Source: Candidozyma auris (lineage: Eukaryota > Ascomycota > Pichiomycetes > Serinales > Metschnikowiaceae). From it: a DNA stretch of 64,000 bases. A program made the position numbers and the translations under genes. The number at the start of each line of letters is the position of its first letter. Position 1 is the first letter of the stretch. Of the stretch, positions 29,089 through 39,297 are shown in pieces. Below the pieces are notes generated by a model. That model was not told the DNA's origin and did not search any database. It worked only from the letters and a program-made list of their open reading frames with translations. The DNA is taken from assembly GCF_003013715.1 (NCBI RefSeq), contig NC_072815.1, positions 124,001 through 188,000 on the forward strand, in the 5' to 3' direction.

Positions 29089-32000
29089 ATGCCCCTTGGT
29101 GTGCCCAACCCGCTAACTAGAAAGAAGGATTCCAAATCCCCGTCTCCAAATGGCGCCAGAACTGACCGAAGTCAAGGTTCGGCCAATGTCAATGGCTCTG
29201 GGAACAATTCTGGTGTCAACGCCAAAGACGGTTCAAAATCCACCAATTCATCAAACGAAAAGTCAAATGATTTGTCTGAGAAACTGCCAAATGGCACATC
29301 CTCGCCAGTAGAGGGTAGACCATCGTTTGCCTGGCGCAAGATTGGTGGGTGGGACTCGCTGGAGTCCTCTGATGATAAGTTGCACACGTTGCAGACGCTC
29401 AAGGCAGTGGAGAACTATGTCATGGACCATTTGTACGGCGACTGGTATTTCAACACGGTGATGATTTTGGGCGTTTCGTTTTTCTCGTGGTTTTTCGCTT
29501 TCTGGGGTTTCAGTATCTTGATGTTGGGGGTGGTGCTCTTGGGCGCCGCCTCAGTGTATCGTGCTGAATTCCGTAGGTTCAACAGAGATATCAGAGACGA
29601 CATGGCTCGTATTGATGCTAGAAATAGGTTGGAAAACGAGATTGAGACCATGGAGTGGATGAACTCGTTTTTGGCCAAGTTCTGGGTCATCTACATGCCC
29701 GCCTTGTCTGAGATGGTCTTATTCCAAGCCAACGAGATTCTCAAAGATCAGGCTCCAGGGTTTGGTATTGAGAAGGTGTCTTTGGATGAGTTCACCTTGG
29801 GCTCAAAGGCTCCAAGAGTCGACGCCATCAAGTCGTACACAAGAAAAGGAAGTGATCACATCGAAATGGACTGGGCCTTCTCTTTCACTCCGAATGATAC
29901 GGACGATATGACCAAGAATGAGATCAAGAAGAAAATCAACCCCAAAGTGGCATTGGGCGTGACAATCGGTAAAGCCTTCATTTCCAAGTCTCTCCCCATC
30001 TTAGTTGAGGATATGTCGTTTACTGGCAGAATGAAAATTAAGTTGATTTTGACGGAAAACTTCCCGCATGTCAAGTTGGTGTCAGTGCAGTTCCTTGAAC
30101 CTCCTGCTATTGACTACGCTTTGAAGCCTGTCGGCGGTGATACCTTGGGTATTGATATCATGTCCTTCATTCCTGGCTTGTCGACTTTTGTTAACAGCAT
30201 CATCCACTCTACTTTGCGTCCCATGTTGTATGCACCAAACTCGCTTGATATCGATGTTGAAGATCTCATGTCTCAGCAGTCTAATGATTCGATTGGGTTG
30301 CTAACCGTGAACGTCAAGCGTGCTTACGACATCAAATGCAATGATCTCGAGGGCAAGGAGTGTCATCCTTACGTCCAGTTGACCTTGTCTGGTGGCCCCG
30401 ATGTTGATGAGCGTACTAAGATCAAGAAGAACACGAGAAAGCCCGTATTTTTGGAGAGCAAGCACTTGCTTGTGAACGGGTTGGAAGGCAACTTGTTGAC
30501 TTTTAATGTGTTCTCTTACGTGCCCGATAAGGCTGAAGATATTCCTATAGGAAGAGTCGATTTTGACTTGGCTGATTTGTTGCAAGAGTCTCATCTTGTT
30601 GATCAGACGAAGAACATCACCGACGCTGGTAGAATTGTTGGTAAGCTCAATTTCGACCTCAAGTGGAATCACGTCTTGGAGAAGCTCACATTGGAGGATG
30701 GCCTGAAAGAAGAGAACATTGATTGCGAGATTGGTATCATGAAATTTTCACTCTTTGGTGCTTACAACTTGGACATTTCCAAGTCTGTGGTTGGGTTGTT
30801 GAATCCTTATGCTGAAGTCTACATAAACGACCAGCATGTAAAAACAACCAGAAAATTGAGGCAGATCAATGAGCCATCATGGGGTCTCACATTTGAAAGT
30901 CTCATCACTCAACAGTCCCAAACTCGTGTCCAAGTTTTCGTTAAAGACTCCATCGAAGACACCATTGTTGGCAGACTAGACACAAACTTGCAAGATTTGA
31001 TTTTCGAGTCATCCAGAGGTCAGCAGTGGATTACAGCAGCACCAATCCGCCGTGGCGGACCTGCTACCAAGTTCAGAATTGGTGTCAAATGGTCTGCTTT
31101 GCCCTTGGGTGATGAATCCCTCAAATTCTTCGAAGAGCCGGCTATTGGTGGTTTCAGATTGCAAATTCGCAACGCAAAGGGCTTGATTAACCTCGAGGAG
31201 GTCGGTGACGTTGATCCTTACATCAGAGTCTCGCAGAACGGTAAGCCTAAGGGCAGGACCCCTACAATCGCCAACACCTCGAATCCTCACTGGAACCAAG
31301 TATTCTTCCTTCCTGTTGCCAATCCACATCAGCATATATTGCTCGAGATTTTTGATGCTGAGCCGGAGGGTAAGGACAGACCTTTAGGTTCATGCGCTGT
31401 CACTGTGAACGATTACTTGAAAAAGAATAATGAAGGCTACTACCTCGGCTATGATGGAGCAGAAGAAATTATTGAACAGCCAGTATTGTACGCTGGTAAG
31501 AACCATGGCCACCTCTACTATTCCGTATCTTTTGTTCCAACACTCCCCATCTATACTCTTTCCCAGTTGGAGAACTTGGACACTTTCTTGGAGATGAAGA
31601 AAGAGAAAGAAATCGAGGAGAAGAAAAAGATGGAGGAAGAAGAGAGATTGTACAAGGAAAACCCTGAAGGCTACGAGTGGGTTGAATTGCAGGATGATGT
31701 TCTTCCAGAGCCTGAAAAGGTTGAGTTACCTTTGGAGAAGGCCATCAAATACAGAACCGGTGTTTTGATGCTCCACGTTCTTGAGGGCCACTTCAAGGCT
31801 TCCGGATGCTTGGTTCACACGTTGTTTGACGATCACGCCTTCTCCTCCAGCATCAGTCGCAGAGCTGAGGGAAAGAATTTGACAGACCCATTCAACGTTG
31901 AGGCTTTTATTAGAGACTTGCCAAATTCTCTCACGATTTTTAGAGTTTCGAAGAAATACGTCATTGAGCACAAGAATGACATTGTCGCCGAGAAGACTTT

Positions 32001-33438
32001 TGAGACCGCTGATCTTTTGAAAAAGGCTTATCAGAAGCCCCTCACGTTGAAGATCGATGAGAAGAACTCTATCAAGATAAGAGCTGAGTACATTCCATCT
32101 GCGGTTAAGTTGGCACCACTTGATACTGTTTTGGATGTTGGCCACGTGAAGTTGGATATTTTAAGTGCCGAGAACTTGAAGTCCGTGGATAGCAACGGTA
32201 AATCTGATCCTATGGTTGTCATCAAATTGGATGGTGTTGAGATTTTCAAGACCGACAAGAAAAGAAGAACATTGGACCCAGTGTGGAATGAAGCATTCGA
32301 ATTCCCTATTTTGTCAAGGTCTAGACAGCCACTTGTGTTGGAGGTTTATGACTGGGATTTGACCAATGATGACGAGTTGTTGGGAACCGCTGTGATTGAC
32401 ATCTCAGCCATTGATCCTAACGATTCCACCCAATTCAAGGTCGAGCTCGATACTCAAGGTGTCGTGGTCTTGAGAGCAACCTTCAAGCCAGAATACGTCA
32501 GACCACCCCTCAACACCAAATCGGGCTTGCCTATCGACTTGAGTGACGTGAAGGGTGTGCCTTTGAAACTTGTTGGCGGTGTCGCCGGGGTGGCGGGTAA
32601 CACCGTGGGCAGTGGTGTTGGTCTCGTCTCAGACAATATCACAAAGGGCGGCCAATTTTTTAAGAGTTTCGGAAAGAGCAAGAAGAGAAGTGGTGAAGAT
32701 ACTCGTTCTCAGAATGGCCATGGTAATAGGCCACTGACGCAAAGTCAACGTGGCGCTCCAAGTGAGCTTGACAAGAGCATGCAAGAGAATGGCGAAGAAG
32801 ACAACGAGCCAGATTTACTTTCTGAACAGGTGGATGACACTTCTCAGTTCGAGAAGGAGGGCGAGAAAGAAGACGACAACAAGAGTAAGAAAAACAGACA
32901 AGGTGCACCTCCACCAGAGGAACAGATGGAGCAAAACAGACCACCTTCGATTGAAGGGGCACTTCCTAATGTAGATCCGGACCTTTTGCCTCCTCCTCAG
33001 CGTCCTGGTGAGTTTGAAAACCACCATAAGAGAAGCACCAGTGAAGCAACCGACATTAGCACTATGAACTCTTCTGCCATGGGTCCTAATGGGCTTCCAG
33101 GAAGAGTTAACATTGTTCTGGCTAAGGGATTCAAGGCCTCAGCTCTTGATGTTAATGTCACCTTGAGCACACCCCAGAGAACTAAGGATATCTACAAGAC
33201 GAGAGGTGCCAAGTCACATGGGGGAGCTTTCAAGTGGAATGAGACGTTTACATTCAAATCGCCTCCTGTGGGAACGTTGTCGTTTGCAGTCAGGGAGCAT
33301 AAGACGCTCGGAAGATCGCAAATTATCTCCAGCGCCGAAGTTGCCTTGTCTGACCACTTGGACGCCAGCGATACTATTGATCTTATTGTTGGAGACGGTC
33401 AATTGACTGTCTTCATGTCGTACTTGTCTGGCCACTAA
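29089..33438 (+). CDS. TCB3: Tricalbin (TCB3-like), ER-plasma membrane tether
   Basis: About 1449 residues from the preferred start (29089, 'MPLGVPNPLTRKKDSKSP'). The frame is open to 28921 with another ATG at 28939, but those residues look non-coding. Order: disordered Ser/Asn-rich N-terminus; a membrane hairpin (about 118-157, 'SFFSWFFAFWGFSILMLG'); SMP lipid-transfer domain (about 185-393, 'FLAKFWVIYMPALSEMV'); then C2 domains near 402-530, 545-665, 684-800 and 1015-1135, the last with the Ca2+-binding pattern 'SNGKSDPMVVIKLDG'. A disordered linker and a C-terminal C2-like module (about 1338-1449) follow. It matches Tcb3 closely in the SMP region ('DEFTLGSKAPR', 'PVGGDTLGIDIMSF'). The family holds cortical ER close to the plasma membrane and moves lipids. 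Confidence 0.93.
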   Translation: MPLGVPNPLTRKKDSKSPSPNGARTDRSQGSANVNGSGNNSGVNAKDGSKSTNSSNEKSNDLSEKLPNGTSSPVEGRPSFAWRKIGGWDSLESSDDKLHTLQTLKAVENYVMDHLYGDWYFNTVMILGVSFFSWFFAFWGFSILMLGVVLLGAASVYRAEFRRFNRDIRDDMARIDARNRLENEIETMEWMNSFLAKFWVIYMPALSEMVLFQANEILKDQAPGFGIEKVSLDEFTLGSKAPRVDAIKSYTRKGSDHIEMDWAFSFTPNDTDDMTKNEIKKKINPKVALGVTIGKAFISKSLPILVEDMSFTGRMKIKLILTENFPHVKLVSVQFLEPPAIDYALKPVGGDTLGIDIMSFIPGLSTFVNSIIHSTLRPMLYAPNSLDIDVEDLMSQQSNDSIGLLTVNVKRAYDIKCNDLEGKECHPYVQLTLSGGPDVDERTKIKKNTRKPVFLESKHLLVNGLEGNLLTFNVFSYVPDKAEDIPIGRVDFDLADLLQESHLVDQTKNITDAGRIVGKLNFDLKWNHVLEKLTLEDGLKEENIDCEIGIMKFSLFGAYNLDISKSVVGLLNPYAEVYINDQHVKTTRKLRQINEPSWGLTFESLITQQSQTRVQVFVKDSIEDTIVGRLDTNLQDLIFESSRGQQWITAAPIRRGGPATKFRIGVKWSALPLGDESLKFFEEPAIGGFRLQIRNAKGLINLEEVGDVDPYIRVSQNGKPKGRTPTIANTSNPHWNQVFFLPVANPHQHILLEIFDAEPEGKDRPLGSCAVTVNDYLKKNNEGYYLGYDGAEEIIEQPVLYAGKNHGHLYYSVSFVPTLPIYTLSQLENLDTFLEMKKEKEIEEKKKMEEEERLYKENPEGYEWVELQDDVLPEPEKVELPLEKAIKYRTGVLMLHVLEGHFKASGCLVHTLFDDHAFSSSISRRAEGKNLTDPFNVEAFIRDLPNSLTIFRVSKKYVIEHKNDIVAEKTFETADLLKKAYQKPLTLKIDEKNSIKIRAEYIPSAVKLAPLDTVLDVGHVKLDILSAENLKSVDSNGKSDPMVVIKLDGVEIFKTDKKRRTLDPVWNEAFEFPILSRSRQPLVLEVYDWDLTNDDELLGTAVIDISAIDPNDSTQFKVELDTQGVVVLRATFKPEYVRPPLNTKSGLPIDLSDVKGVPLKLVGGVAGVAGNTVGSGVGLVSDNITKGGQFFKSFGKSKKRSGEDTRSQNGHGNRPLTQSQRGAPSELDKSMQENGEEDNEPDLLSEQVDDTSQFEKEGEKEDDNKSKKNRQGAPPPEEQMEQNRPPSIEGALPNVDPDLLPPPQRPGEFENHHKRSTSEATDISTMNSSAMGPNGLPGRVNIVLAKGFKASALDVNVTLSTPQRTKDIYKTRGAKSHGGAFKWNETFTFKSPPVGTLSFAVREHKTLGRSQIISSAEVALSDHLDASDTIDLIVGDGQLTVFMSYLSGH

Positions 33439-33929
33439 AGCCATTTGTGTTATATTGTACCATTAATGAATTGATTCTACGAAAAAGCTGTAGGAAAGGG
33501 AACGGATGGAGCGTTTCTTAGTAGGTGGTTGCAAAATGTGGTAGGCCTCACTGTTGTGACTGCGAAACAATTGTGGGTCTACCCAGCTTAAATGATATTA
33601 AAAGCTATTGAATTTCTCAAGCATCATCATCAAATATCATGTTTCACTTACTCTCCATAAGGCTTGATTGGATTTGATCAAAATTCTGTAGAATATGTGG
33701 CATACAATTTGTCACCAGGAGATGGCAGACCTCTACTTACACGTGACCATACGTGACTGCTTCCCCGGGGTAGAGGACCTGCACCGAGACACCCACCCAC
33801 TAAGTAGAGTGAGCCGGACCCTTGTATGCACACTGGTACCGAAAAAAATCGTGAGAAATTTTGCGACTCTACCTTGAGTAAGGAAAAAAAAAAGGCCATA
33901 GACTCCTTCATTCTATCGAACTAGACATA
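33439..33929. other. TCB3-RPL6 spacer
   Basis: 491 bp, TCB3 3' region and RPL6 promoter. A CACGTGAC box at 33740-33747 is followed four bases later by ACGTGAC at 33751-33757. No Tbf1 palindrome like that of RPS1 was seen. Confidence 0.55.
33740..33757. promoter_or_regulatory. Paired Cbf1-type E-box sites upstream of RPL6
   Basis: CACGTGAC then TACGTGAC in direct orientation, about 175-190 bp before the RPL6 ATG. Cbf1 takes part in ribosomal protein gene control in Candida species, so this is a plausible activator site. Confidence 0.5.
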
Positions 33930-34761
33930 ATGAGCCAGACCGTATGTTTAAAGAGCATAATAAAATGGTCGTCGAGACAGAGCATAAAGGAAACAAAAGA
34001 CAGTCCTGTTTTTCCATTCTCACTTCGAAGATTATACCAAAAGTTCAAACGATCGGAAACACCAAGCTTGAATATCCAGATAGCCAAAAAACTAAAGATT
34101 CCAAGATTTTAGAACGGCAAATATCCAGCAGAACTTGAGTTTGCCAAGGTGCAAAGCTTCTGCTGAAGCTCAGAGCCTCAGTTTTAGACACTGTGACATC
34201 TCCCTTCTATGAGTTTCCTCTCACTCAGTCATCGATGAGCCATTTTTCTTCTACACAACCAATACTAACAAGCAGACTCCAAAGATCGCTAGAAAGACCC
34301 AGCGTCCTCACAAGTTGCGTGCCTCGATCACCCCAGGTACCGTGTTGATTCTCCTTGCCGGTAGATTCAGAGGTAAGAGAGTTGTGTACTTGAAGCACTT
34401 GGAGGACAACACCTTGTTGGTGACTGGTCCATTCAAGGTCAACGGTGTGCCATTGAGAAGAGTTAACGCTCGTTACGTGATCGCTACCTCCACCAAGGTT
34501 GACGTTTCTGGTGTTGACGTGTCCAAGTACAATGTTGCTTACTTTGCCAGAGAGAAGACCCCTAAGTCCAAGAAGTCCGAAGCCGACTTCTTCAACGAAG
34601 AACAACCAAAGAAAGAGATCAAGGCCGAGAAGGTGGCTGACCAGAAGACCGTCGATGCCGCTTTGTTGTCTGAGATTAAGAAAACCCCATTGTTGAAACA
34701 GTACTTGGCCTCCTCCTTCTCCTTGAAGAGCGGTGACAAGCCTCACTTGTTGAAGTTCTAA
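33930..34761 (+). CDS. RPL6: 60S ribosomal protein eL6 (one intron)
   Basis: Exon 1 is 33930-33941 (ATG AGC CAG ACC, 'MSQT'), exon 2 34276-34761; together 165 residues. Exon 2 continues '[20 protein letters not shown]', then the invariant '[20 protein letters not shown]' and ends '[10 protein letters not shown]', as in all yeast eL6 proteins. Without splicing there is no ATG at the N-terminus, only a TTG (Leu) at 34315. S. cerevisiae RPL6A/B also splice after about five codons, so the position is conserved. The N-terminal segment is shorter than in S. cerevisiae (176 residues). Codon bias is very strong. It is a structural large-subunit protein. Confidence 0.95.
33942..34275 (+). other. 334-nt intron of RPL6
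   Basis: Donor GTATGT at 33942, branch point TACTAAC at 34263-34269, acceptor CAG at 34273-34275. Both signals are consensus. I looked for C/D box pairs of an intronic snoRNA and found none I would defend. Confidence 0.93.
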
Positions 34762-34961
34762 GCGTCCCTCACCGTCATGACGTGCTTCAAGAATTTGTAT
34801 ATTTAATACAGTAACCCAAAGGAGACCCTGAACGTAAGTTTTGTTTGAAGTCGTGGTAGATTCTCTTCTCTTCTTTGCCCGGCCTGCACACACACGGTGC
34901 TCATCGAATACCACTAGAAAGGCTCATCTCACTTGTACAATTTTACACCTCCAACCAAAAA

Positions 34962-36257
34962 ATGGCTTCTTTGCTCCCAATTTCTACTTACAACTTGGCC
35001 CTTGAGCCTTTCAACCCCCAGCCCGCCCTCCAAGAGGATTTCCCTGTGACCGTGAGAATCACCATGGCCGCGGTGGACCCAGAGGCTGTTGACGACAAGG
35101 AGGAGCCTTCCACTTTGAGAGTGTTGAAGAGAGCAATTCCATTTGGCGACGACGACCTCTTGGACCTTGAGGCTGAGGACGAGGACGACGACGAAGAAGA
35201 TGAGTTAGATGAAGAGGAGGAGGAAGAGGAAGAAGAGGAGAAGCCCAAGGAGAAGAAGAAGGAGAAGAAGGAGAAGAAGGGAAAGAAAGATGAGAAGAAA
35301 GATGAAGAAGAAGAAGATGATGAAGAGGACGACGAGGATGACGAGGATGATGAGGATGATGAGGACGACGTTGAGGAATTTGTTCTCTGTACGCTTTCTC
35401 CTAAGGTTCAGTTCCAGCAGACCCTCGACTTCACCATCTCTCCCAACGAGGAGGTGCACTTCGTTGTTACCGGCTCTTACCCTGTGCACCTTAGCGGTAA
35501 CTATGTCGAGCACCCAGCCGACGACGAGGAGGACGACTACGATTCCGACGAGGAGGACGACTACTACGATGGCGAGGACTACAACTTGACCCCAGATGAG
35601 GACGAGTTGATGGACATTGCCGATTTGGAGGACGAGTCTGACGTCGAGGGCAAGATCGAGGAGTTGGTGGAGGATGACAACTCGAAGAAGAGAGCTGCTG
35701 ACGAGGAGGAGGAGCAGCCTGCGAAGAAGAGCAAGAAGGACAAGAAGAAGGAGGAGAAGAAGGTGCAATTCACCAAGGAGTTGGAGCAGGGCCCTACCCC
35801 ACTGAAGAAGGAGAAGAAGAACAAGAAGGAGGAAAAGAAGGAAGAAAAGAAGGAGGAGGCCAAGGACAAGAAGGAGGACAAGAAGGAGGACAAGAAGGAG
35901 GACAAGAAGGAGAAGAAGTACCCTACGAAAACCTTGTTGGGCGGTGTGATCACCGAGGACAGAAAGACCGGCACTGGCGCCACCGCCAAGTCGGGCCACA
36001 AGGTTGGAATCAGATACATTGGTAAGTTGAAGGACGGTAAGGTGTTCGACAAGAACACCAGCGGCAAGCCATTTGTGTTCAATTTGGGCAAGGGCGAGTG
36101 TATCAAGGGCTTCGACTTGGGTGTTGCCGGCATGGCCGTTGGCGGCGAGAGAAGAGTGATTATCCCACCCAAGATGGGCTATGGGTCGCAGAAGTTGCCA
36201 GGAATCCCGGCCAATTCCGAGTTGACTTTCGACATCAAGTTGGTGTCGCTCAAATAG
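34962..36257 (+). CDS. FPR3: Nucleolar FKBP-type peptidyl-prolyl isomerase (FPR3/FPR4)
   Basis: 431 residues from the ATG at 34962 (context AAAAAATGG); the open frame reaches 34875 but the added residues are not family-like. Order: an N-terminal nucleoplasmin-like domain ('[20 protein letters not shown]'), interrupted by very acidic Asp/Glu tracts and Lys/Glu runs (about 65-130 and 180-215), a Lys-rich nucleolar stretch (about 235-325), and a C-terminal FKBP domain (about 325-431) with '[19 protein letters not shown]', '[14 protein letters not shown]' and '[12 protein letters not shown]'. Family members are histone chaperones that isomerise histone prolines in rDNA silencing. FPR3 and FPR4 are duplicates in S. 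cerevisiae, so the symbol denotes the common ancestor-type gene. Confidence 0.92.
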   Translation: MASLLPISTYNLALEPFNPQPALQEDFPVTVRITMAAVDPEAVDDKEEPSTLRVLKRAIPFGDDDLLDLEAEDEDDDEEDELDEEEEEEEEEEKPKEKKKEKKEKKGKKDEKKDEEEEDDEEDDEDDEDDEDDEDDVEEFVLCTLSPKVQFQQTLDFTISPNEEVHFVVTGSYPVHLSGNYVEHPADDEEDDYDSDEEDDYYDGEDYNLTPDEDELMDIADLEDESDVEGKIEELVEDDNSKKRAADEEEEQPAKKSKKDKKKEEKKVQFTKELEQGPTPLKKEKKNKKEEKKEEKKEEAKDKKEDKKEDKKEDKKEKKYPTKTLLGGVITEDRKTGTGATAKSGHKVGIRYIGKLKDGKVFDKNTSGKPFVFNLGKGECIKGFDLGVAGMAVGGERRVIIPPKMGYGSQKLPGIPANSELTFDIKLVSLK

Positions 36258-37493
36258 GTGATACAGTGAAGGAGAGTAGACATTGGAGGAAGTGTAGACC
36301 GAAGGAGTGTAGATAGACAAGTTTCACAGCCAGACGACTGCAAGGATCCAGTTTTGTAGATTCCGCTGATAAGCCAGAAACAGACGAGGGGCCTGTGTCC
36401 GGCGAACTCCACGTTGCAAAACCCAGATAACGAACATGACAAACGCACATGGCCAGGAACAAACCTAGATAGCGGTGGAAATGCATCTCCTCGAAGGGTG
36501 ACAAATGGCTAAAGTTGCACTTGCCCAATGTAGTCATGCCAGGCCCTGGACCTCGCACCAAGACCCTCAGACAGATCTTCAGTCAGACCCTCAGGCAGAT
36601 CTCTGGCGGTAGATCGCAGGCCAGGGACAAGTCACAAGCTTATGACGCCATTGAAATGCACATAACAAACTGTGACAATTCAAAAAAAATCAACCTAGAC
36701 TGAACAAAATGAACCTTTCCAAATGTGCTCCTTTCGCCCATCCTCGGTCTTCTCCATGGGTTCCCGAGCACTGTTGTTTGGTCATGGCCAGTGGTTGCAA
36801 AATGCAGCGCCGTTCGTCTGGCGCGCTGAGGGGACCCCAGAGAGAGGAGAAGACCCAAACGGCCGCACACCTGTCCCAGACCGAGCTCCATTTGGCAGCC
36901 ACTGGCAATGCGCAACAGCGACTATGAATTTTCGACACTGTGGTTTTGACAAAATGTGACTCTGTCATTCAAATCTCTGTTCTTTTTTCTTTTATTTTAT
37001 TTCATTTTATTTTATTTTCTAGTCTTATATTTTTACTTCTCTCCCATTCGCCCGCGGAAGTGCACCTGGCGCAAATGCTGCGAACCTTATTCTTTCCTGG
37101 CGCCAATCTCGATTCCTATGCTTCAGTAGCCTTTTCGCAGCCGCCCGTCTGCCCTGCTGAGCCCATGCTATATCTGCCGCTGGGCCACAGGCTAAAGTCC
37201 TGGAAATACAATTCCTGATATGTGTCGAAAAAAAATTGCAATTTACGACGTTCCAGTGGGGACTCTCGTGGTCTCCTCTGGAAAATCTGTCTTGGGCAGT
37301 CGCTCGCTACACCGGGCATCTCCGATCCCTCCTCGATCTGTGCTGCTGCAGCGGTCAATCTGCCTCTACTGCGAGCAGCAAGGGCTACACAGGCATGCGT
37401 TTTGCAACCATTTAAAGGAGGATGTTCCCTGCCCCAAAGCCTATCACTTCAACTTCCTCCCAAAAATTTAAACATAATTAACTTCCCGCTTTG
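36258..37493. other. FPR3-permease spacer
   Basis: 1.24 kb with no convincing gene. It includes a T-rich tract at about 36980-37040 and an imperfect direct repeat of CAGACCCTCAGGCAGATCT-like sequence at about 36560-36605. Short frames near 36640-36960 appear on both strands and look random. Confidence 0.5.
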
Positions 37494-39212
37494 ATGGGTA
37501 AATTGAAGACCTTGGGAAAGCGCTTCTGGCGCAAGTGGACAACCCGTGAGGGCTTGCTTGGCGACTACGACTATGGCTACCTCTTTATCCCAGATATGCC
37601 CTTCAAGAAGGGACAGCCCAAAACACAGCCGTTCTTCGGCTTGAATTCCAGTATGCCTCTTGTTCTAGGCATGATATTGGGCTTGCAACACTCCTTGGCC
37701 ATGCTTGCTGGTGTTATCACCCCGCCCATGTTGATTTCTACCGCCGCCAACTTGAGCAACGAGATCAGAGAGTACCTCATCTCCACGTCGTTGATTGTCG
37801 CTGGCTCCTTGTCTTGTATTCAGATTACTCGTTTCCACATCTACAAGACTCCCTACTATATCGGCACAGGCTTGCTTTCCGTGGTGGGCACGTCGTTTGC
37901 GACCATCACTATTTGCACCAAGGCCATGCCCTTGATGTACAAGACCGGCCTATGCCCAATGGACGGCGACAAGGAGCTACCTTGCCCAGATGGATACGGC
38001 CGCATCATTGCCACAGGCACAGTGTGTGCATTGCTTGAAATACTCTTATCGTTTGCGCCCTCCAAAGTGTTGCAGAGGGTGTTTCCTCCGCTTGTCACTG
38101 GCCCCGTGGTGCTTCTCATTGGTACCCATTTAGTTGAAACTGGCTTTCAAAATTGGATGGGCGGCTCCAACTGTGTAGGTGAAATGTGTGGAACGGCGAA
38201 GAAGTTACAGTGGGGGCTGGCAGAGTATCTTGGTTTAGGATTCTCTGTTTATGCTACCATCGTTTTATCTGAGCGTTTCGGCTCTCCTATCATGAAATCT
38301 TGTGCTGTGATCATGGGTTTGCTTGTTGGGTGTATCATTGCTGCCGCTTGTGGCTACTTTTCTTCCGAAAACATCGACAGCGCCCCAGTGGCTACCTTCC
38401 CATGGGTGCACACATTCAAGCTCCAGGTGTACGGTCCAGCTGTGTTGCCATTTTTTGCGGGTTATATTGTTCTCATCATGGAAGCCATTGGTGACATCAC
38501 GGTCACTTGTGATGTATCCAGGCTAGAGGTGGAGGGGGAAATGTACGAGTCAAGAATCCAGGGCGGTGTTCTCGCTGATGGGGTCAATTCTGTCATTGCT
38601 GGGCTCATGACTATGACTCCAGTGTCCACATTTGCCCAGAATAATGGTGTTATTTCGGTCACAAAGTGTGCAAACAGAAAAGTCGGCTACTGGTGTGCGT
38701 TCTTCCTTATCATCATGGGCATCTTTGCAAAATTCGCTGCTGCAATTGTCTCCATCCCCAGCACAGTTCTCGGGGGTATGACATGCTTTTTGTTCTCCTC
38801 AGTGACGGTCTCAGGAATTAAAATTATTTCCACCACAGAACTTACCAGAAGAGACAGGTTTGTGTTGACGGCTGCGTTGGTTCCTGGTATCGGTTCTGTT
38901 TTGGTTCCCAACTGGTTCGACAATGTCTTCACATACTCTGGTGGCAACACTGCCTTGATGGGATTCTTCGATGTCATCACCTTAGTTATGGAAACAGGTT
39001 TTGCCATAACCGGATTTGTTGGTCTCATTCTTAACTTGATAATTCCACAGGTGGACGAGGAAATGGAGGAGATCAACGAGGTCGTATTAGAGACGGTGGG
39101 CTCGGCAACGCAAGAGGCCTTGGAGGTGTACAAGTCCAGAGAGCAGATCTTTGTTAACAGCAAGAACGATGAAGGCGGCAACCTGAGCTCGAGCCAGATT
39201 AACGTCAAATGA
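37494..39212 (+). CDS. XUT1: Nucleobase-ascorbate (NCS2) transporter, xanthine/urate permease
   Basis: 572 residues from the ATG at 37494 (a TTG directly before it is not a start). Twelve to fourteen hydrophobic segments. The NAT/NCS2 hallmarks are present: 'LGLQHSLAM' with the conserved QH in the first core helix, and the signature 'QNNGVISVTK' (pattern [QEP]-N-x-G-x4-T-[RKG]) near residue 383, preceded by 'MEAIGDITVTCDVS' with the substrate-binding acidic residue in TM8. The closest known relatives are C. albicans Xut1 and Aspergillus UapA/UapC, plasma-membrane proton symporters for xanthine and uric acid. Substrate is inferred from family. The cytosolic N-terminus and charged C-terminus fit endocytic control. 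Convergent with SHE9, 85 bp between stops. Confidence 0.87.
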   Translation: MGKLKTLGKRFWRKWTTREGLLGDYDYGYLFIPDMPFKKGQPKTQPFFGLNSSMPLVLGMILGLQHSLAMLAGVITPPMLISTAANLSNEIREYLISTSLIVAGSLSCIQITRFHIYKTPYYIGTGLLSVVGTSFATITICTKAMPLMYKTGLCPMDGDKELPCPDGYGRIIATGTVCALLEILLSFAPSKVLQRVFPPLVTGPVVLLIGTHLVETGFQNWMGGSNCVGEMCGTAKKLQWGLAEYLGLGFSVYATIVLSERFGSPIMKSCAVIMGLLVGCIIAAACGYFSSENIDSAPVATFPWVHTFKLQVYGPAVLPFFAGYIVLIMEAIGDITVTCDVSRLEVEGEMYESRIQGGVLADGVNSVIAGLMTMTPVSTFAQNNGVISVTKCANRKVGYWCAFFLIIMGIFAKFAAAIVSIPSTVLGGMTCFLFSSVTVSGIKIISTTELTRRDRFVLTAALVPGIGSVLVPNWFDNVFTYSGGNTALMGFFDVITLVMETGFAITGFVGLILNLIIPQVDEEMEEINEVVLETVGSATQEALEVYKSREQIFVNSKNDEGGNLSSSQINVK

Positions 39213-39297
39213 TGATTACGAGTTATGATTTGAAATGAATGGCCTGGTGTCATATATAAATATATATGTATATTCTATTCAAGAGAGGAACGACGGT

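Noticed and set aside
33942..34275. snoRNA inside the RPL6 intron
   Set aside because: CTGA-like and TGATG-like words exist, but no C/D pair with a closing stem could be placed.
34225..34914. 229-codon minus-strand frame over RPL6
   Set aside because: Same shadow effect; it crosses the RPL6 intron boundary and has no motif.
35205..36320. 371-codon minus-strand frame over the FKBP gene
   Set aside because: Leu/Val low-complexity translation opposite Asp/Glu/Lys-rich codons. The plus strand has a complete FKBP domain.
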